This document shows, in pieces, positions 1 through 6,663 of a DNA stretch of 10,243 nt. Location: the NCBI GenBank assembly GCA_022795575.1, contig JAAWGY010000060.1, positions 1 through 10,243 of the forward strand. Reading direction: 5' to 3'. The notes under the pieces are model-generated. The model had not been told where the DNA came from, did not search any database, and was given only the letters and a program-made list of their open reading frames with translations. Within the stretch, counting starts at the first letter, position 1. Each line of letters starts with the position of its first letter. A program made the position numbers and the translations under genes. This DNA is from Angelakisella sp. GTDB lineage: Bacteria; Bacillota; Clostridia; Oscillospirales; Ruminococcaceae.

Positions 1-8
1 GGGGAGTT

Positions 9-94
9 TCGCTCCTGCGGGAGCGACCAGGGCTCTGCCCTGGACCTGCAAGCCTTTGAAAAGGCTTGACCGAAACTTTTAGCGCCCTTCGGGC
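9..94. repeat. Tandem short hairpins upstream of mnmG
   Basis: Four small inverted repeats follow one another with almost no spacing: TCGCTCC/GGAGCGA (9-15/20-26), CCAGGGC/GCCCTGG (27-33/37-43), CAAGCCTT/AAGGCTTG (49-56/61-68) and GCCC/GGGC (about 84-94). The first three have perfect 7-8 bp stems with 3-4 nt loops. No reading frame in 1-162 looks coding. I infer a dispersed intergenic element, possibly acting as transcription attenuator or mRNA-processing site between an upstream gene (in many Firmicutes mnmE) and mnmG. There is no clear T-run, so a classical terminator is not supported. Confidence 0.55.
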
Positions 95-162
95 CTTTGG
101 CGGGCAGGCTCTCTGCTGCCGGAAAACTGCCTCCCCCATTCTATCTACAGGAGTCGATGCCC

Positions 163-2067
163 ATGAAACCCTATTTCGCCGGAAGCTACGATATCGCCGT
201 CATCGGCGCGGGCCACGCCGGAGTGGAAGCCGCCCTCGCCGCCGCCCGCCTGGGCTGCTCGGTGGTCATCTTCACCATCAGCCTGGACGCAGTGGCCAAT
301 ATGCCCTGCAACCCCTCCATCGGCGGTACCGCCAAGGGCCACCTGGTCCGGGAGCTGGACGCCCTGGGCGGCGAAATGGCCCGCGCCGCTGACGCCACCA
401 TGGTACAAAGCCGTATGCTCAACCGTGGCAAAGGCCCCGCCGTCCACAGCCTCCGGGTGCAGTCCGACCGCGCCGCCTATCACCGGTATATGAAGGAAAT
501 GCTGGAATCCACCCCCGGCATCCTGCTCCGCCAGGGGGAGGTAGTGCAGGTGGAGGTCGGCGCCGGGGGCCAGGTCCAGGCCGTCCTCACCGCCATGGGC
601 GGGCGGTACGAGGTCCAGGCCGCCATCGTCGCCACCGGCACCTACCTGCGGGGCAGAGTATTTGTAGGGGAGTTCTCCCAGGAGAGCGGCCCCGATGGTA
701 CCCACCCCGCCCTCGCCCTTTCCGATAACCTCCGGGACCTGGGCCTTACCCTGCGGCGTTTTAAGACCGGCACCCCCGCCCGGGTTCACCGGGATTCCAT
801 CGACCTCGCCCGCCTGGAAGTACAGCCGGGGGAGGAGCCGGTGATCCCCTTCTCCTTTGGCAACTGGGGCAAGCGGGACTATCAGAACCTGCTCCCCTGC
901 TACATCAGCTATACCACCCCGGATACCCACAAGGTCATCCGGGAGAACCTGCACCGCTCCCCCCTCTACGCCGGGGAGATCCAGGGCATCGGCCCCCGGT
1001 ACTGCCCCAGCATCGAGGACAAGGTGGTCCGCTTTGCCCACCGGGAGCGCCACCAGCTGTTTATCGAACCCATGGGGCTGGATACCCGGGAGATGTACCT
1101 GCAAGGGATGAGCAGCAGCCTGCCGGAGGAGGTGCAGCTGCAAATGTACCGCACCATCCCCGGGCTGGAGCGGGTGGAGCTGATGCGCAGCGCCTACGCC
1201 ATCGAGTATGACTGCATCGATCCCACCGGCCTGCGCCCCACCTTGGAGGTAAAGGGGGTGCCGGGGCTTTACGGCGCGGGGCAGTTTAACGGCACCTCCG
1301 GCTACGAGGAGGCGGCGGTCCAGGGCTTTGTGGCAGGGGTGAACGCCGCCCACGCCGTCCTGAAAAGGGAGCCCTTTACCCTGGAGCGGTCCGGCTCCTA
1401 TATCGGCACCCTCATCGATGACCTTGTCACCAAGGGGTGCATGGACCCCTACCGGATGATGACCAGCCGCAGCGAGTACCGGCTGCTGCTCCGCCAGGAC
1501 AACGCCGATGTCCGGCTGATGCCCACCGGCTATCGCCTGAAGCTCATCGGGGAGCAGCAGTACCGGGATTTCCTGGAGCAGCAGCGGGCCAAGGAGGCGG
1601 AAAAGGCCCGGTTGGCCGCCCTGACCATCCCCGCCAGCCCCCAGGTGAACCAATGGCTGGTCCAGGCGGGGAGCGCCCCCCTGGAGCGAGGCATCCGGGC
1701 GGCGGAGCTGCTGAAGCGCCCCCAAGTGACCTATGCGGGCCTGGCGCCCTTCGACCCGGACCGCCAGCCCCTCCACCCCCATGTGGCGGAGCAGGTGGAG
1801 ATTGAGGTGAAGTACCAGGGCTACCTGAAAAAGCAGGAGGCCCAGGTGGCCGGGATGCGCCGGTTGGAGACCATGCCCCTGCCGGAGGGGATCGATTACC
1901 GGGAAATCCGGGGGCTGCGGCTGGAGGCGGTGGAAAAGCTCCAGCGCCTACAGCCGGAGACGCTGGGCCGGGCAAGCCGGGTAAGCGGGGTGAGCCCTGC
2001 GGATATCTCGGTGCTGATGATCTGGCTGGAAGGGAGGAAGGGACATGATACCCAAGGAAGCCTTTGA
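163..2067 (+). CDS. mnmG: tRNA uridine-5-carboxymethylaminomethyl modification enzyme MnmG (GidA)
   Basis: MnmG is the FAD-dependent partner of the GTPase MnmE; together they build the (carboxymethyl)aminomethyl group at C5 of the wobble uridine U34 of several tRNAs, in the cytoplasm, using methylene-tetrahydrofolate and NADH. Visible in the 634-residue product: the FAD-binding GAGHAG loop (residues 15-20), the NMPCNPSIGG segment with conserved Cys49, the family signature GPRYCPSIEDKVVRF (278-292) with Cys281, GQFNGTSGYEEAAVQG (373-388), and a C-terminal SPADISVLMIWLEGRK region. The length is normal for the family. I chose ATG 163 because GGAG at 150-153 lies 9 nt upstream; ATG 157 and TTG 97 are in frame but worse placed. 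It overlaps rsmG by 23 nt, so the two are probably co-transcribed and translationally coupled. Confidence 0.97.
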   Translation: MKPYFAGSYDIAVIGAGHAGVEAALAAARLGCSVVIFTISLDAVANMPCNPSIGGTAKGHLVRELDALGGEMARAADATMVQSRMLNRGKGPAVHSLRVQSDRAAYHRYMKEMLESTPGILLRQGEVVQVEVGAGGQVQAVLTAMGGRYEVQAAIVATGTYLRGRVFVGEFSQESGPDGTHPALALSDNLRDLGLTLRRFKTGTPARVHRDSIDLARLEVQPGEEPVIPFSFGNWGKRDYQNLLPCYISYTTPDTHKVIRENLHRSPLYAGEIQGIGPRYCPSIEDKVVRFAHRERHQLFIEPMGLDTREMYLQGMSSSLPEEVQLQMYRTIPGLERVELMRSAYAIEYDCIDPTGLRPTLEVKGVPGLYGAGQFNGTSGYEEAAVQGFVAGVNAAHAVLKREPFTLERSGSYIGTLIDDLVTKGCMDPYRMMTSRSEYRLLLRQDNADVRLMPTGYRLKLIGEQQYRDFLEQQRAKEAEKARLAALTIPASPQVNQWLVQAGSAPLERGIRAAELLKRPQVTYAGLAPFDPDRQPLHPHVAEQVEIEVKYQGYLKKQEAQVAGMRRLETMPLPEGIDYREIRGLRLEAVEKLQRLQPETLGRASRVSGVSPADISVLMIWLEGRKGHDTQGSL

Positions 2068-2764
2068 GGCGATGCTGGCGGAGGCTGGGCTGGCGGGGGA
2101 ATACCAGCCCTTTGCCCGGTACTGCGGGATGCTCCAGGAATGGAACCAGCGGATGAACCTGACCGCCATCACCGACGACCAGGGGGTGGCGGAAAAGCAC
2201 TTTTTGGACAGCCTCCTGCCCCTGACCCTCTGGGAGCTCCCCCGGGGGGCCCGGCTCGTCGATGTGGGGACCGGGGCGGGATTTCCGGCGGTGCCCATCA
2301 AGCTGCTGCGGCCGGATATCCAGATTACGCTGCTGGACAGCCTGCAAAAGCGGCTGACCTTTTTGGAGGAGGTGTGCGGCCAGCTGGGCATCCAGGCGGA
2401 GCTGCTCCACGCCCGGGCGGAGGACGCCGGCCGGGACCCGGCCCGGCGGGAGCGGTATGACGTTGCCACCAGCCGGGCGGTAGCGGGGATGGACCTGCTG
2501 GCCGAATACTGCCTGCCCCTGGTCCGGCCCGGCGGGGTGCTGCTGGCCCTAAAGGGGAGCGGCGGCGCGGCGGAGTCCCAGGCGGGGGCAGCCATGGTGG
2601 AGCGGTGCGGGGGGACACTGCGGGCGGTAAAGGAATACGCGCTGCCCAGCGGGGACCGCCGGACGCTGGTGGTGGTGGAAAAGACCGCCCCCACCCCCAA
2701 AAGATACCCCCGCACGCCCGCCCAGCTGGCCAAGGCGAAAAAGGAGGCTGCCGGGCAAAAATAA
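2045..2764 (+). CDS. rsmG: 16S rRNA (guanine527-N7)-methyltransferase RsmG (GidB)
   Basis: RsmG uses S-adenosylmethionine to methylate N7 of G527 in the 530 loop of 16S rRNA; loss of this activity gives low-level streptomycin resistance in several bacteria. The 239-residue product shows the family's features in order: WNQRMNLTAITD (33-44), KHFLDSL (51-57), the SAM-binding loop VDVGTGAGFP (72-81), the LLDSLQKRLTFLEEV segment (96-110), ATSRAVA (141-147) and a basic C-terminus with KRYPR (219-223). Length is normal. The start ATG overlaps the end of mnmG, and a GGGAGGAAGGGA purine run (about 2031-2042) inside mnmG serves as ribosome binding site. The codon use is strongly G/C-ending, as in mnmG. 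Downstream lie a palindromic repeat and a terminator-like hairpin. Confidence 0.96.
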   Translation: MIPKEAFEAMLAEAGLAGEYQPFARYCGMLQEWNQRMNLTAITDDQGVAEKHFLDSLLPLTLWELPRGARLVDVGTGAGFPAVPIKLLRPDIQITLLDSLQKRLTFLEEVCGQLGIQAELLHARAEDAGRDPARRERYDVATSRAVAGMDLLAEYCLPLVRPGGVLLALKGSGGAAESQAGAAMVERCGGTLRAVKEYALPSGDRRTLVVVEKTAPTPKRYPRTPAQLAKAKKEAAGQK

Positions 2765-2770
2765 GCGCTT

Positions 2771-2840
2771 TATTCACAGTCCGCTGACGCAGTCAGGCAA
2801 GGGCCTTTGCCCCCTGCCTGCGTCATCCAGCTTGTGAATA
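2771..2840 (-). repeat. Palindromic intergenic repeat, copy A
   Basis: Outer arms TATTCACA (2771-2778) and TGTGAATA (2833-2840) are perfectly complementary; the inner part pairs CTGACGCAG.CAGGCA.GGGC with GCCCCCTGCCTGCGTCA, leaving an asymmetric GTCA-type bulge. The reverse complement resembles the element at 9572-9653, sharing CTGTATTCA, GACTGCGTCAG and the same bulge position, so both are copies of one repeat family in opposite orientations. It sits 7 nt after the rsmG stop, between convergent genes, and may fold in the 3' end of the rsmG mRNA. The strand given is that of the copy read in the orientation of copy B. Confidence 0.7.
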
Positions 2841-2852
2841 CAGGTTTTAACA

Positions 2853-2958
2853 CGGCAGGTCCGCCATACCACAACGAGCCCGTCCGGGATGCCGGCCGCA
2901 GGTCTGCGGTACGGTAAGCCGGGCGGGCTCGTTTGCAGCAGGCGGTCTGCCGCGTTTT
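2853..2958 (+). terminator. Three-tier hairpin followed by T-rich tail, end of rsmG transcript
   Basis: Nested arms: CGGCAG and CCGCC (2853-2865) pair with GGCGG and CTGCCG (2941-2952); AACGAGCCCGTCCGG (2873-2887) pairs with CCGGGCGGGCTCGTT (2919-2933) with one G-T wobble; CCGCA/TGCGG (2896-2900/2905-2909) closes the tip. The plus strand then reads CGCGTTTTCTTTC, consistent with factor-independent termination of the mnmG-rsmG transcript. On the minus strand the stem is followed only by GTTAAAACC, so termination of the opposing carboxypeptidase transcript here is less certain. This and copy A account for the 236-nt gap between the two genes. Confidence 0.65.
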
Positions 2959-3000
2959 CTTTCAAGGGGAAAATACGTTTTGTAATATATCTGGCAAAAT

Positions 3001-4470
3001 CTACCGGTTTCCGCCGCCGGCGCTGCTCCATGGCCCCTGGCGGCTGCTGGGGAGGTAGGTGACATTGCCATAGGTTGCCGCCGGTGTCTGCTGCGGGGTG
3101 GTCTTCTGCCGCTGGGTGGCCTTCTGCTTGCGCAGCGCCGCTTGCCGGCGCTTTTGCGCCGCCAGCTGCCGCCGGCGCCGCTCCTCCTGCACCTTGCGGT
3201 AGTGCCTGCGGATAAAGAACCGGGCGATGAACAGCGCCAGCACCAGCACCCCCAGGACAACGCCTCCCCATTTCAGGATCAGCAGAGCGTTTTCCTGGAA
3301 GGGGTAGACAAAGGTCTGGCCCTGGTAGGTATTCTGGTTGGCGGCGGTGGTTTGGCCCACCGTGTAGCCCATCGGCCCCTGGTAGAGCTGCACCCCGTTT
3401 TTATCCTGGATGGTCAGCACCGGGGCAATCTCCTGGCCGCTGAGGTAGCTTTCCGGGATGTTGTAGGAAAAAACAAGGTCCTGGATCTCCGTCCCCTTGG
3501 AGACCAGCAGATCCACGTCCTCCTCCGCCTGGATCTTGGCCACCCCCACCTGCTGGCCGCTGTGGTCCAAGATGGGCACGGTAAAATCCTGGATGTTCTT
3601 GGCCCGCAGGTTCAGCGTCCCGAAGTTGTCAAAGCAGTAATCCAGCAGCTTGGTGGAGTCCTTGTACTTATCGTAGGTGGTGGGGGAATCCATCGCCACG
3701 CAGATCAGGGTCATATCCCCCCGCTTGGCGGTGGTGACGATGGTGTGGCGGGCGTCGTAGGTGTAGCCTAACTTTCCCCCCACCGCCCCGTCATAGTAGT
3801 ACTTCATCGTTTTCAGCAGCATATTGTGCCGGGTGCTAAAGGGCCGGGCCTGGGGCTGCTTGTTGGTGGGGGCCATCTCGTAGCTGAGGGCGCCGTAGTA
3901 CTCGTCGAACCCCTCCACCCCCATGGCCCACTGGGTAATCAGGCACATATCGTAGGCGGTGGTGTAATGGCCCTTTTGGTCCAGTCCGTTGGGGTTCATA
4001 AACTGGGTGTCCTTGGCGCCGATCTCCTGGAGCTTCTGGTTCATCAGGGGGATAAAGCTGTCCATATCCCCGGCGCTGTACTGGGCCACGGCGTTGGCGG
4101 CGTCGTTGGCGGACATGATCATGGTGGCCATCAGCGCGTCCCGCAGGCTGATCTCCTCCTCCTCGGTGAGGGCGATGTGGGTGGAGCCGGCCTCGATGGA
4201 GTGGCAGGTCTTATAGTCCAGCACAAAGCGGTCGTCCGGGTTGCCCCCCCGCTCCAGGGCCAGGGCCACCGTCAGGATTTTGGTGATGCTGGCGGGGGCC
4301 TTCTGCTTGTTCATCCCCTTTTCAATGAGCACCTGCCCGCTGGCGGCATCCATAACGCAGTAGGTATCCGAGATGATGTCCAGGGCAGGGGTAAGGGCAT
4401 AGGCGGTGGGGGTGAGGGCGCAAAGGGCCAGCGCGCCGGCGGCCAGGAGGGAAAACAGCTTTTTTTTCAT
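3001..4470 (-). CDS. Serine-type D-Ala-D-Ala carboxypeptidase (peptidase S11, DacA/DacF-like PBP)
   Basis: Family S11 penicillin-binding proteins remove the terminal D-alanine from peptidoglycan stem peptides outside the membrane. The 489-residue product has a signal peptide (MKKK, hydrophobic core, likely cut after AYA at residue 25), the catalytic SITK tetrad (Ser61, Lys64) and SAN (120-122). The third S11 motif, normally KTG, reads KLG (233-235, in GGKLGYT), an unusual Thr-to-Leu change. A C-terminal beta domain follows, then a membrane segment (about 396-420) and a long Arg/Lys/Gln-rich cytoplasmic tail (421-460), instead of the usual amphipathic anchor helix. I chose the ATG at 4470 because it precedes the signal peptide and GGAG (plus-strand 4479-4482) lies 8 nt upstream; the in-frame start at 4578 would add 36 unlikely residues. 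No convincing promoter is seen. DacF-like paralogues in clostridia are often sporulation-linked, but nothing here proves that role. Confidence 0.93.
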   Translation of the reverse strand: MKKKLFSLLAAGALALCALTPTAYALTPALDIISDTYCVMDAASGQVLIEKGMNKQKAPASITKILTVALALERGGNPDDRFVLDYKTCHSIEAGSTHIALTEEEEISLRDALMATMIMSANDAANAVAQYSAGDMDSFIPLMNQKLQEIGAKDTQFMNPNGLDQKGHYTTAYDMCLITQWAMGVEGFDEYYGALSYEMAPTNKQPQARPFSTRHNMLLKTMKYYYDGAVGGKLGYTYDARHTIVTTAKRGDMTLICVAMDSPTTYDKYKDSTKLLDYCFDNFGTLNLRAKNIQDFTVPILDHSGQQVGVAKIQAEEDVDLLVSKGTEIQDLVFSYNIPESYLSGQEIAPVLTIQDKNGVQLYQGPMGYTVGQTTAANQNTYQGQTFVYPFQENALLILKWGGVVLGVLVLALFIARFFIRRHYRKVQEERRRRQLAAQKRRQAALRKQKATQRQKTTPQQTPAATYGNVTYLPSSRQGPWSSAGGGNR

Positions 4471-4615
4471 CAGCAACACTCCAGAATCCTTGATTCTTTT
4501 TCCGAAAAGCACACGGAAGGGCTTCTTGCACGCCGCTGGCGGCGCGGGTGGCTCCCTTGGCGTTTTGTTATAGGGCACCTGCCGGGGGGCGTGGGGGAAG
4601 AGGCTTGCGGTTTCT

Positions 4616-4661
4616 AACCGGTACAGGATCTCCCGGCGTGCAGGGAGATTCTGAATCGGTT
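4616..4661. repeat. Long near-perfect intergenic hairpin
   Basis: AACCGGT-a-CAGGATCTCCC (4616-4634) pairs with GGGAGATTCTG-a-ATCGGTT (4643-4661): 19 positions with one A-A mismatch and two G-T wobbles around an 8-nt loop. It lies about 145 nt upstream of the carboxypeptidase start codon, with no T-run on the plus strand side. It could be a dispersed palindromic element, a structured leader or the scar of a mobile element. Its sequence is not clearly the same as the 2771 and 9572 repeats. Confidence 0.6.
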
Positions 4662-4992
4662 CTAAGATATGTCAAAACAGTTAAATCCTGCGCTGGAAAA
4701 TATCGGCTCCTGCAAATAGCAGTAATAAGTATACACTTTTTTTGTCCGGATGTAAACCGGCCTGCCGGCGGGAAATGGACAAAACGCGCAGTTGGCAGGC
4801 GTGCTGTGTTATTTAGGCGGGGTGGGGGGCCCGGCACGGCGGCATATATGCTTATCGGAAGCCCTAACGGTATGTAGTATAACCGTACGGGAACCAGCGC
4901 GGTGCGTTCCCTCCGGCACAGAGCGTACAGCCCCCTCGTTTATTCCCAGCCCTGCATAGCAGGGAATAAGGAGACAAGCCCCTCTAAGCACA
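4662..4992. other. Non-coding stretch, no gene recognised
   Basis: All reading frames here are short, compositionally odd and without ribosome binding sites or recognisable motifs. The only structure I see is a compact hairpin at 4950-4964 (CCCTGC/GCAGGG, 3-nt loop), which can alternatively pair as TTATTCCC/GGGAATAA (4940-4947/4962-4969), just ahead of the promoter at 4993. Composition shifts from GC-rich to AT-rich across this stretch, so one edge of the acquired module probably lies here. Confidence 0.5.
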
Positions 4993-5021
4993 TTGCAAAT
5001 ATATCCGCGAAAGTATATAAT
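4993..5021 (+). promoter_or_regulatory. Sigma-A type promoter with perfect -10 box
   Basis: TTGCAA (4993-4998), a 17-nt spacer and TATAAT (5016-5021) make a good vegetative promoter pointing right. Transcription would start near 5028, just after the ATG at 5024, so that ATG cannot be the start of a translated ORF from this promoter. It would produce a leader of about 320 nt before the nuclease gene at 5346, reading through the HsdR-like relic. It may have belonged to a lost gene and now serve the nuclease. Confidence 0.6.
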
Positions 5022-5104
5022 AAATGTCGAAATCAGCATTTTTTCTTCCCGATGTGATTTTGTGTACCGGTTCTCTCTTAAATTATAACCAGGAGATTCA
5101 CATT

Positions 5105-5197
5105 CTCACCGCCGCTCCCCGGCTGGAGCGCAAGCTTCACTGGGTGAAGGAGGCCAAGATGGCGGTGGTCATCAGCCAGGAGCGGAACGAGGTGGGT
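5105..5197 (+). pseudogene. Short relic resembling the C-terminal part of a type I restriction HsdR protein
   Basis: A GC-rich island within AT-rich DNA encodes, in one frame, LERKLHWVKEAKMAVVISQ followed by ERNEVG. From memory this resembles the segment of HsdR / DEAD-box restriction subunits that reads roughly L-x-W-x-K-x-x-x-MAVV-x-SQ-x-x-NE, usually followed by a KxGLDI-type sequence that is absent here. The frame leaves family-like sequence at both ends and stops at 5227. No ribosome binding site or sensible start is present. I read it as a remnant of a former restriction locus; the family assignment is tentative and based on a very short match. Confidence 0.35.
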
Positions 5198-5280
5198 ATT
5201 TCCGGTTGCCAGCAAAAAATCATGTGAACATCTACGCTTGGTACAAGGCTGTTGCATAAAATCCGTCTTACCAGGTGATG

Positions 5281-5324
5281 AATCAGGATTCTGATTTGAC
5301 CATTATATATTCAACCGCTGATAT
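5281..5324 (+). promoter_or_regulatory. Weak promoter with overlapping dyad in front of the nuclease gene
   Basis: AATCAG (5281-5286) and CTGATT (5291-5296) form a perfect 6 bp inverted repeat with a 4-nt centre. Its last base is the first of a possible -35 box, TTGACC (5296-5301), followed after 17 nt by a poor -10, TGATAT (5319-5324). An alternative -10, TATATT (about 5306-5311), has no good -35. A dyad touching the -35 of a restriction gene would suit repression, but the promoter call is weak. Confidence 0.35.
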
Positions 5325-5345
5325 TGCTTACAAGGGAGTGTCCTT

Positions 5346-6620
5346 ATGCCGCATATTGAGATTATTAAGCCAATCTCACAACCCGCAGATGAGTTTCGAT
5401 TACTAAACTGGTTAAATGAAAGGTTCAGCAGCACCACGTATCATTCATTCAGGTGTCTTGTTGCATTCGCAAAAGTCAAACCGTTATATAAGATGCACGA
5501 AAATATACAAAAGTGGAATGCATCAGGCAATCATACAGAAGCAATCATTGGCGTTGATCACAAGGGAACAAGTCTGCAAGCGCTTCAGTATGCACTGGCC
5601 AACTTTCAACACACTTATGTTTTGCATACGGACCACTCTACATTTCATCCAAAAATGTACATTTTTTCTGGTGAAACGGAAGCTGCGGTGTATTATGGAT
5701 CAAACAACCTGACACCAGGGGGGCTGGAAACGAACTTTGAGGGAGGAGTTATCCTCACATTGACCTTCCCCGAGGATGCCGATTTATTTGATCAAGCAAT
5801 GGCATCCTTTGAATCGCTGCTACCATCTTCGATTCCGTGCTGTGTGGAGTTGACAAACACTATATTACAACAGCTGAACAACGGCGGATGGTTATTGGAT
5901 GAAAGCATCCCAAAAGCTGTACGAAATCTTGGTGCAATAAGAAGAGCCGGATACACTACAAGTACCCCTTCCCTATTTGCACCGTATAAAACAAAATTGC
6001 CAAAGGCCATTTCCAAAACGGCATTAGCCGTAGCCGCAGCAAGTGCAGGCATTACCACAAATCCCATAGGGAGCGGTACGCCTGTAACACCGGTCATCTC
6101 TCATACAGCAGCTTCTCCTGCGGTGCCTATTGCAATTGTTGAAGGTTTGGTAATGCAAGTTGTCCCCCATCATAACGGAGAAATCTTTCTCAGCATGAAT
6201 GCCATCAGGCAGAATCCCGGTTTCTTTGGATTTCCATTCACCGGGCAAACCGTACCTAAGAAAGCAACAAACCCCACATATCCACAACGAGACCCAGACC
6301 CCATTGTAAATATTTTTGTATACGATGCTGCCGGCACGTGTGTCCGCACCGAAATTCAGTATAACCTAAATACTGTTTTTTATGAAAAGAAGGCAGAAAT
6401 TCGCATTACAATTACGCCATCTATTTTGAGAGGGCTTAACTATACCGGTGGAAGTGATTACCCCATAATGGTTATGCGTAACTCCGAAACAGATGAGTGT
6501 GACTATGACTTACACTTTTACGCAAAAGGCAGCACGGACTATAGCAGCTGCCTAAGCATCTGTGATCAGGCTCTTCCGTCCGGAGGCAAGCCGGTAGCCC
6601 GGAAAATGGGCTGGATTTAA
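5346..6620 (+). CDS. PLD-family (BfiI/NgoFVII-like) restriction endonuclease
   Basis: Predicted DNA-cleaving subunit of a restriction-modification system. The 424-residue protein has an N-terminal phospholipase-D fold with one HKD-type motif: FHPKMYIF (His101, Lys103), then GSNNL (Ser119, Asn121) and TNFEGG (Glu132). The H-x-K, Asn and Glu spacing (2, 20 and 31 residues after the His) equals what I recall for BfiI, a metal-independent enzyme whose dimer forms one active site. A linker rich in Ala, Thr, Ser, Pro and Gly follows (about 220-265). The C-terminal part (about 265-420; NPGFFGFPFTG, VNIFVYD, EIRITITP) is plausibly a B3-like DNA-binding domain, an inference from family architecture. 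The start ATG has AAGGGAG (5332-5338) 7 nt upstream. Codon use is AT-richer than in the core genes, indicating transfer. It converges on the methyltransferase gene with a 43-nt gap. It could alternatively be an orphan PLD nuclease, but the neighbour argues for restriction. Confidence 0.85.
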   Translation: MPHIEIIKPISQPADEFRLLNWLNERFSSTTYHSFRCLVAFAKVKPLYKMHENIQKWNASGNHTEAIIGVDHKGTSLQALQYALANFQHTYVLHTDHSTFHPKMYIFSGETEAAVYYGSNNLTPGGLETNFEGGVILTLTFPEDADLFDQAMASFESLLPSSIPCCVELTNTILQQLNNGGWLLDESIPKAVRNLGAIRRAGYTTSTPSLFAPYKTKLPKAISKTALAVAAASAGITTNPIGSGTPVTPVISHTAASPAVPIAIVEGLVMQVVPHHNGEIFLSMNAIRQNPGFFGFPFTGQTVPKKATNPTYPQRDPDPIVNIFVYDAAGTCVRTEIQYNLNTVFYEKKAEIRITITPSILRGLNYTGGSDYPIMVMRNSETDECDYDLHFYAKGSTDYSSCLSICDQALPSGGKPVARKMGWI

Positions 6621-6663
6621 TACAAGATTTTCGGAACAGCGAAGCAACATGAAAAATGCCCCG

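Noticed and set aside
145..1782. 545-residue open frame antisense to mnmG
   Set aside because: It is a shadow of a very GC-rich gene; it has no ribosome binding site and a low-complexity Gly/Ala/His/Gln composition, while mnmG is unambiguous.
4567..4595. Promoter for the carboxypeptidase gene (minus-strand TATAAC)
   Set aside because: No acceptable -35 box lies 16-18 nt upstream; the region there is GC-rich.
3142..4617. Long plus-strand frames opposite the carboxypeptidase gene
   Set aside because: Gly/Val/His-rich shadows caused by third-position GC bias; the minus-strand gene has all family motifs and a ribosome binding site.
5024..5227. 67-residue ORF starting at the ATG next to the TATAAT box
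   Set aside because: The ATG lies before the expected transcription start and has no ribosome binding site. Only the internal HsdR-like segment looks like former coding sequence.
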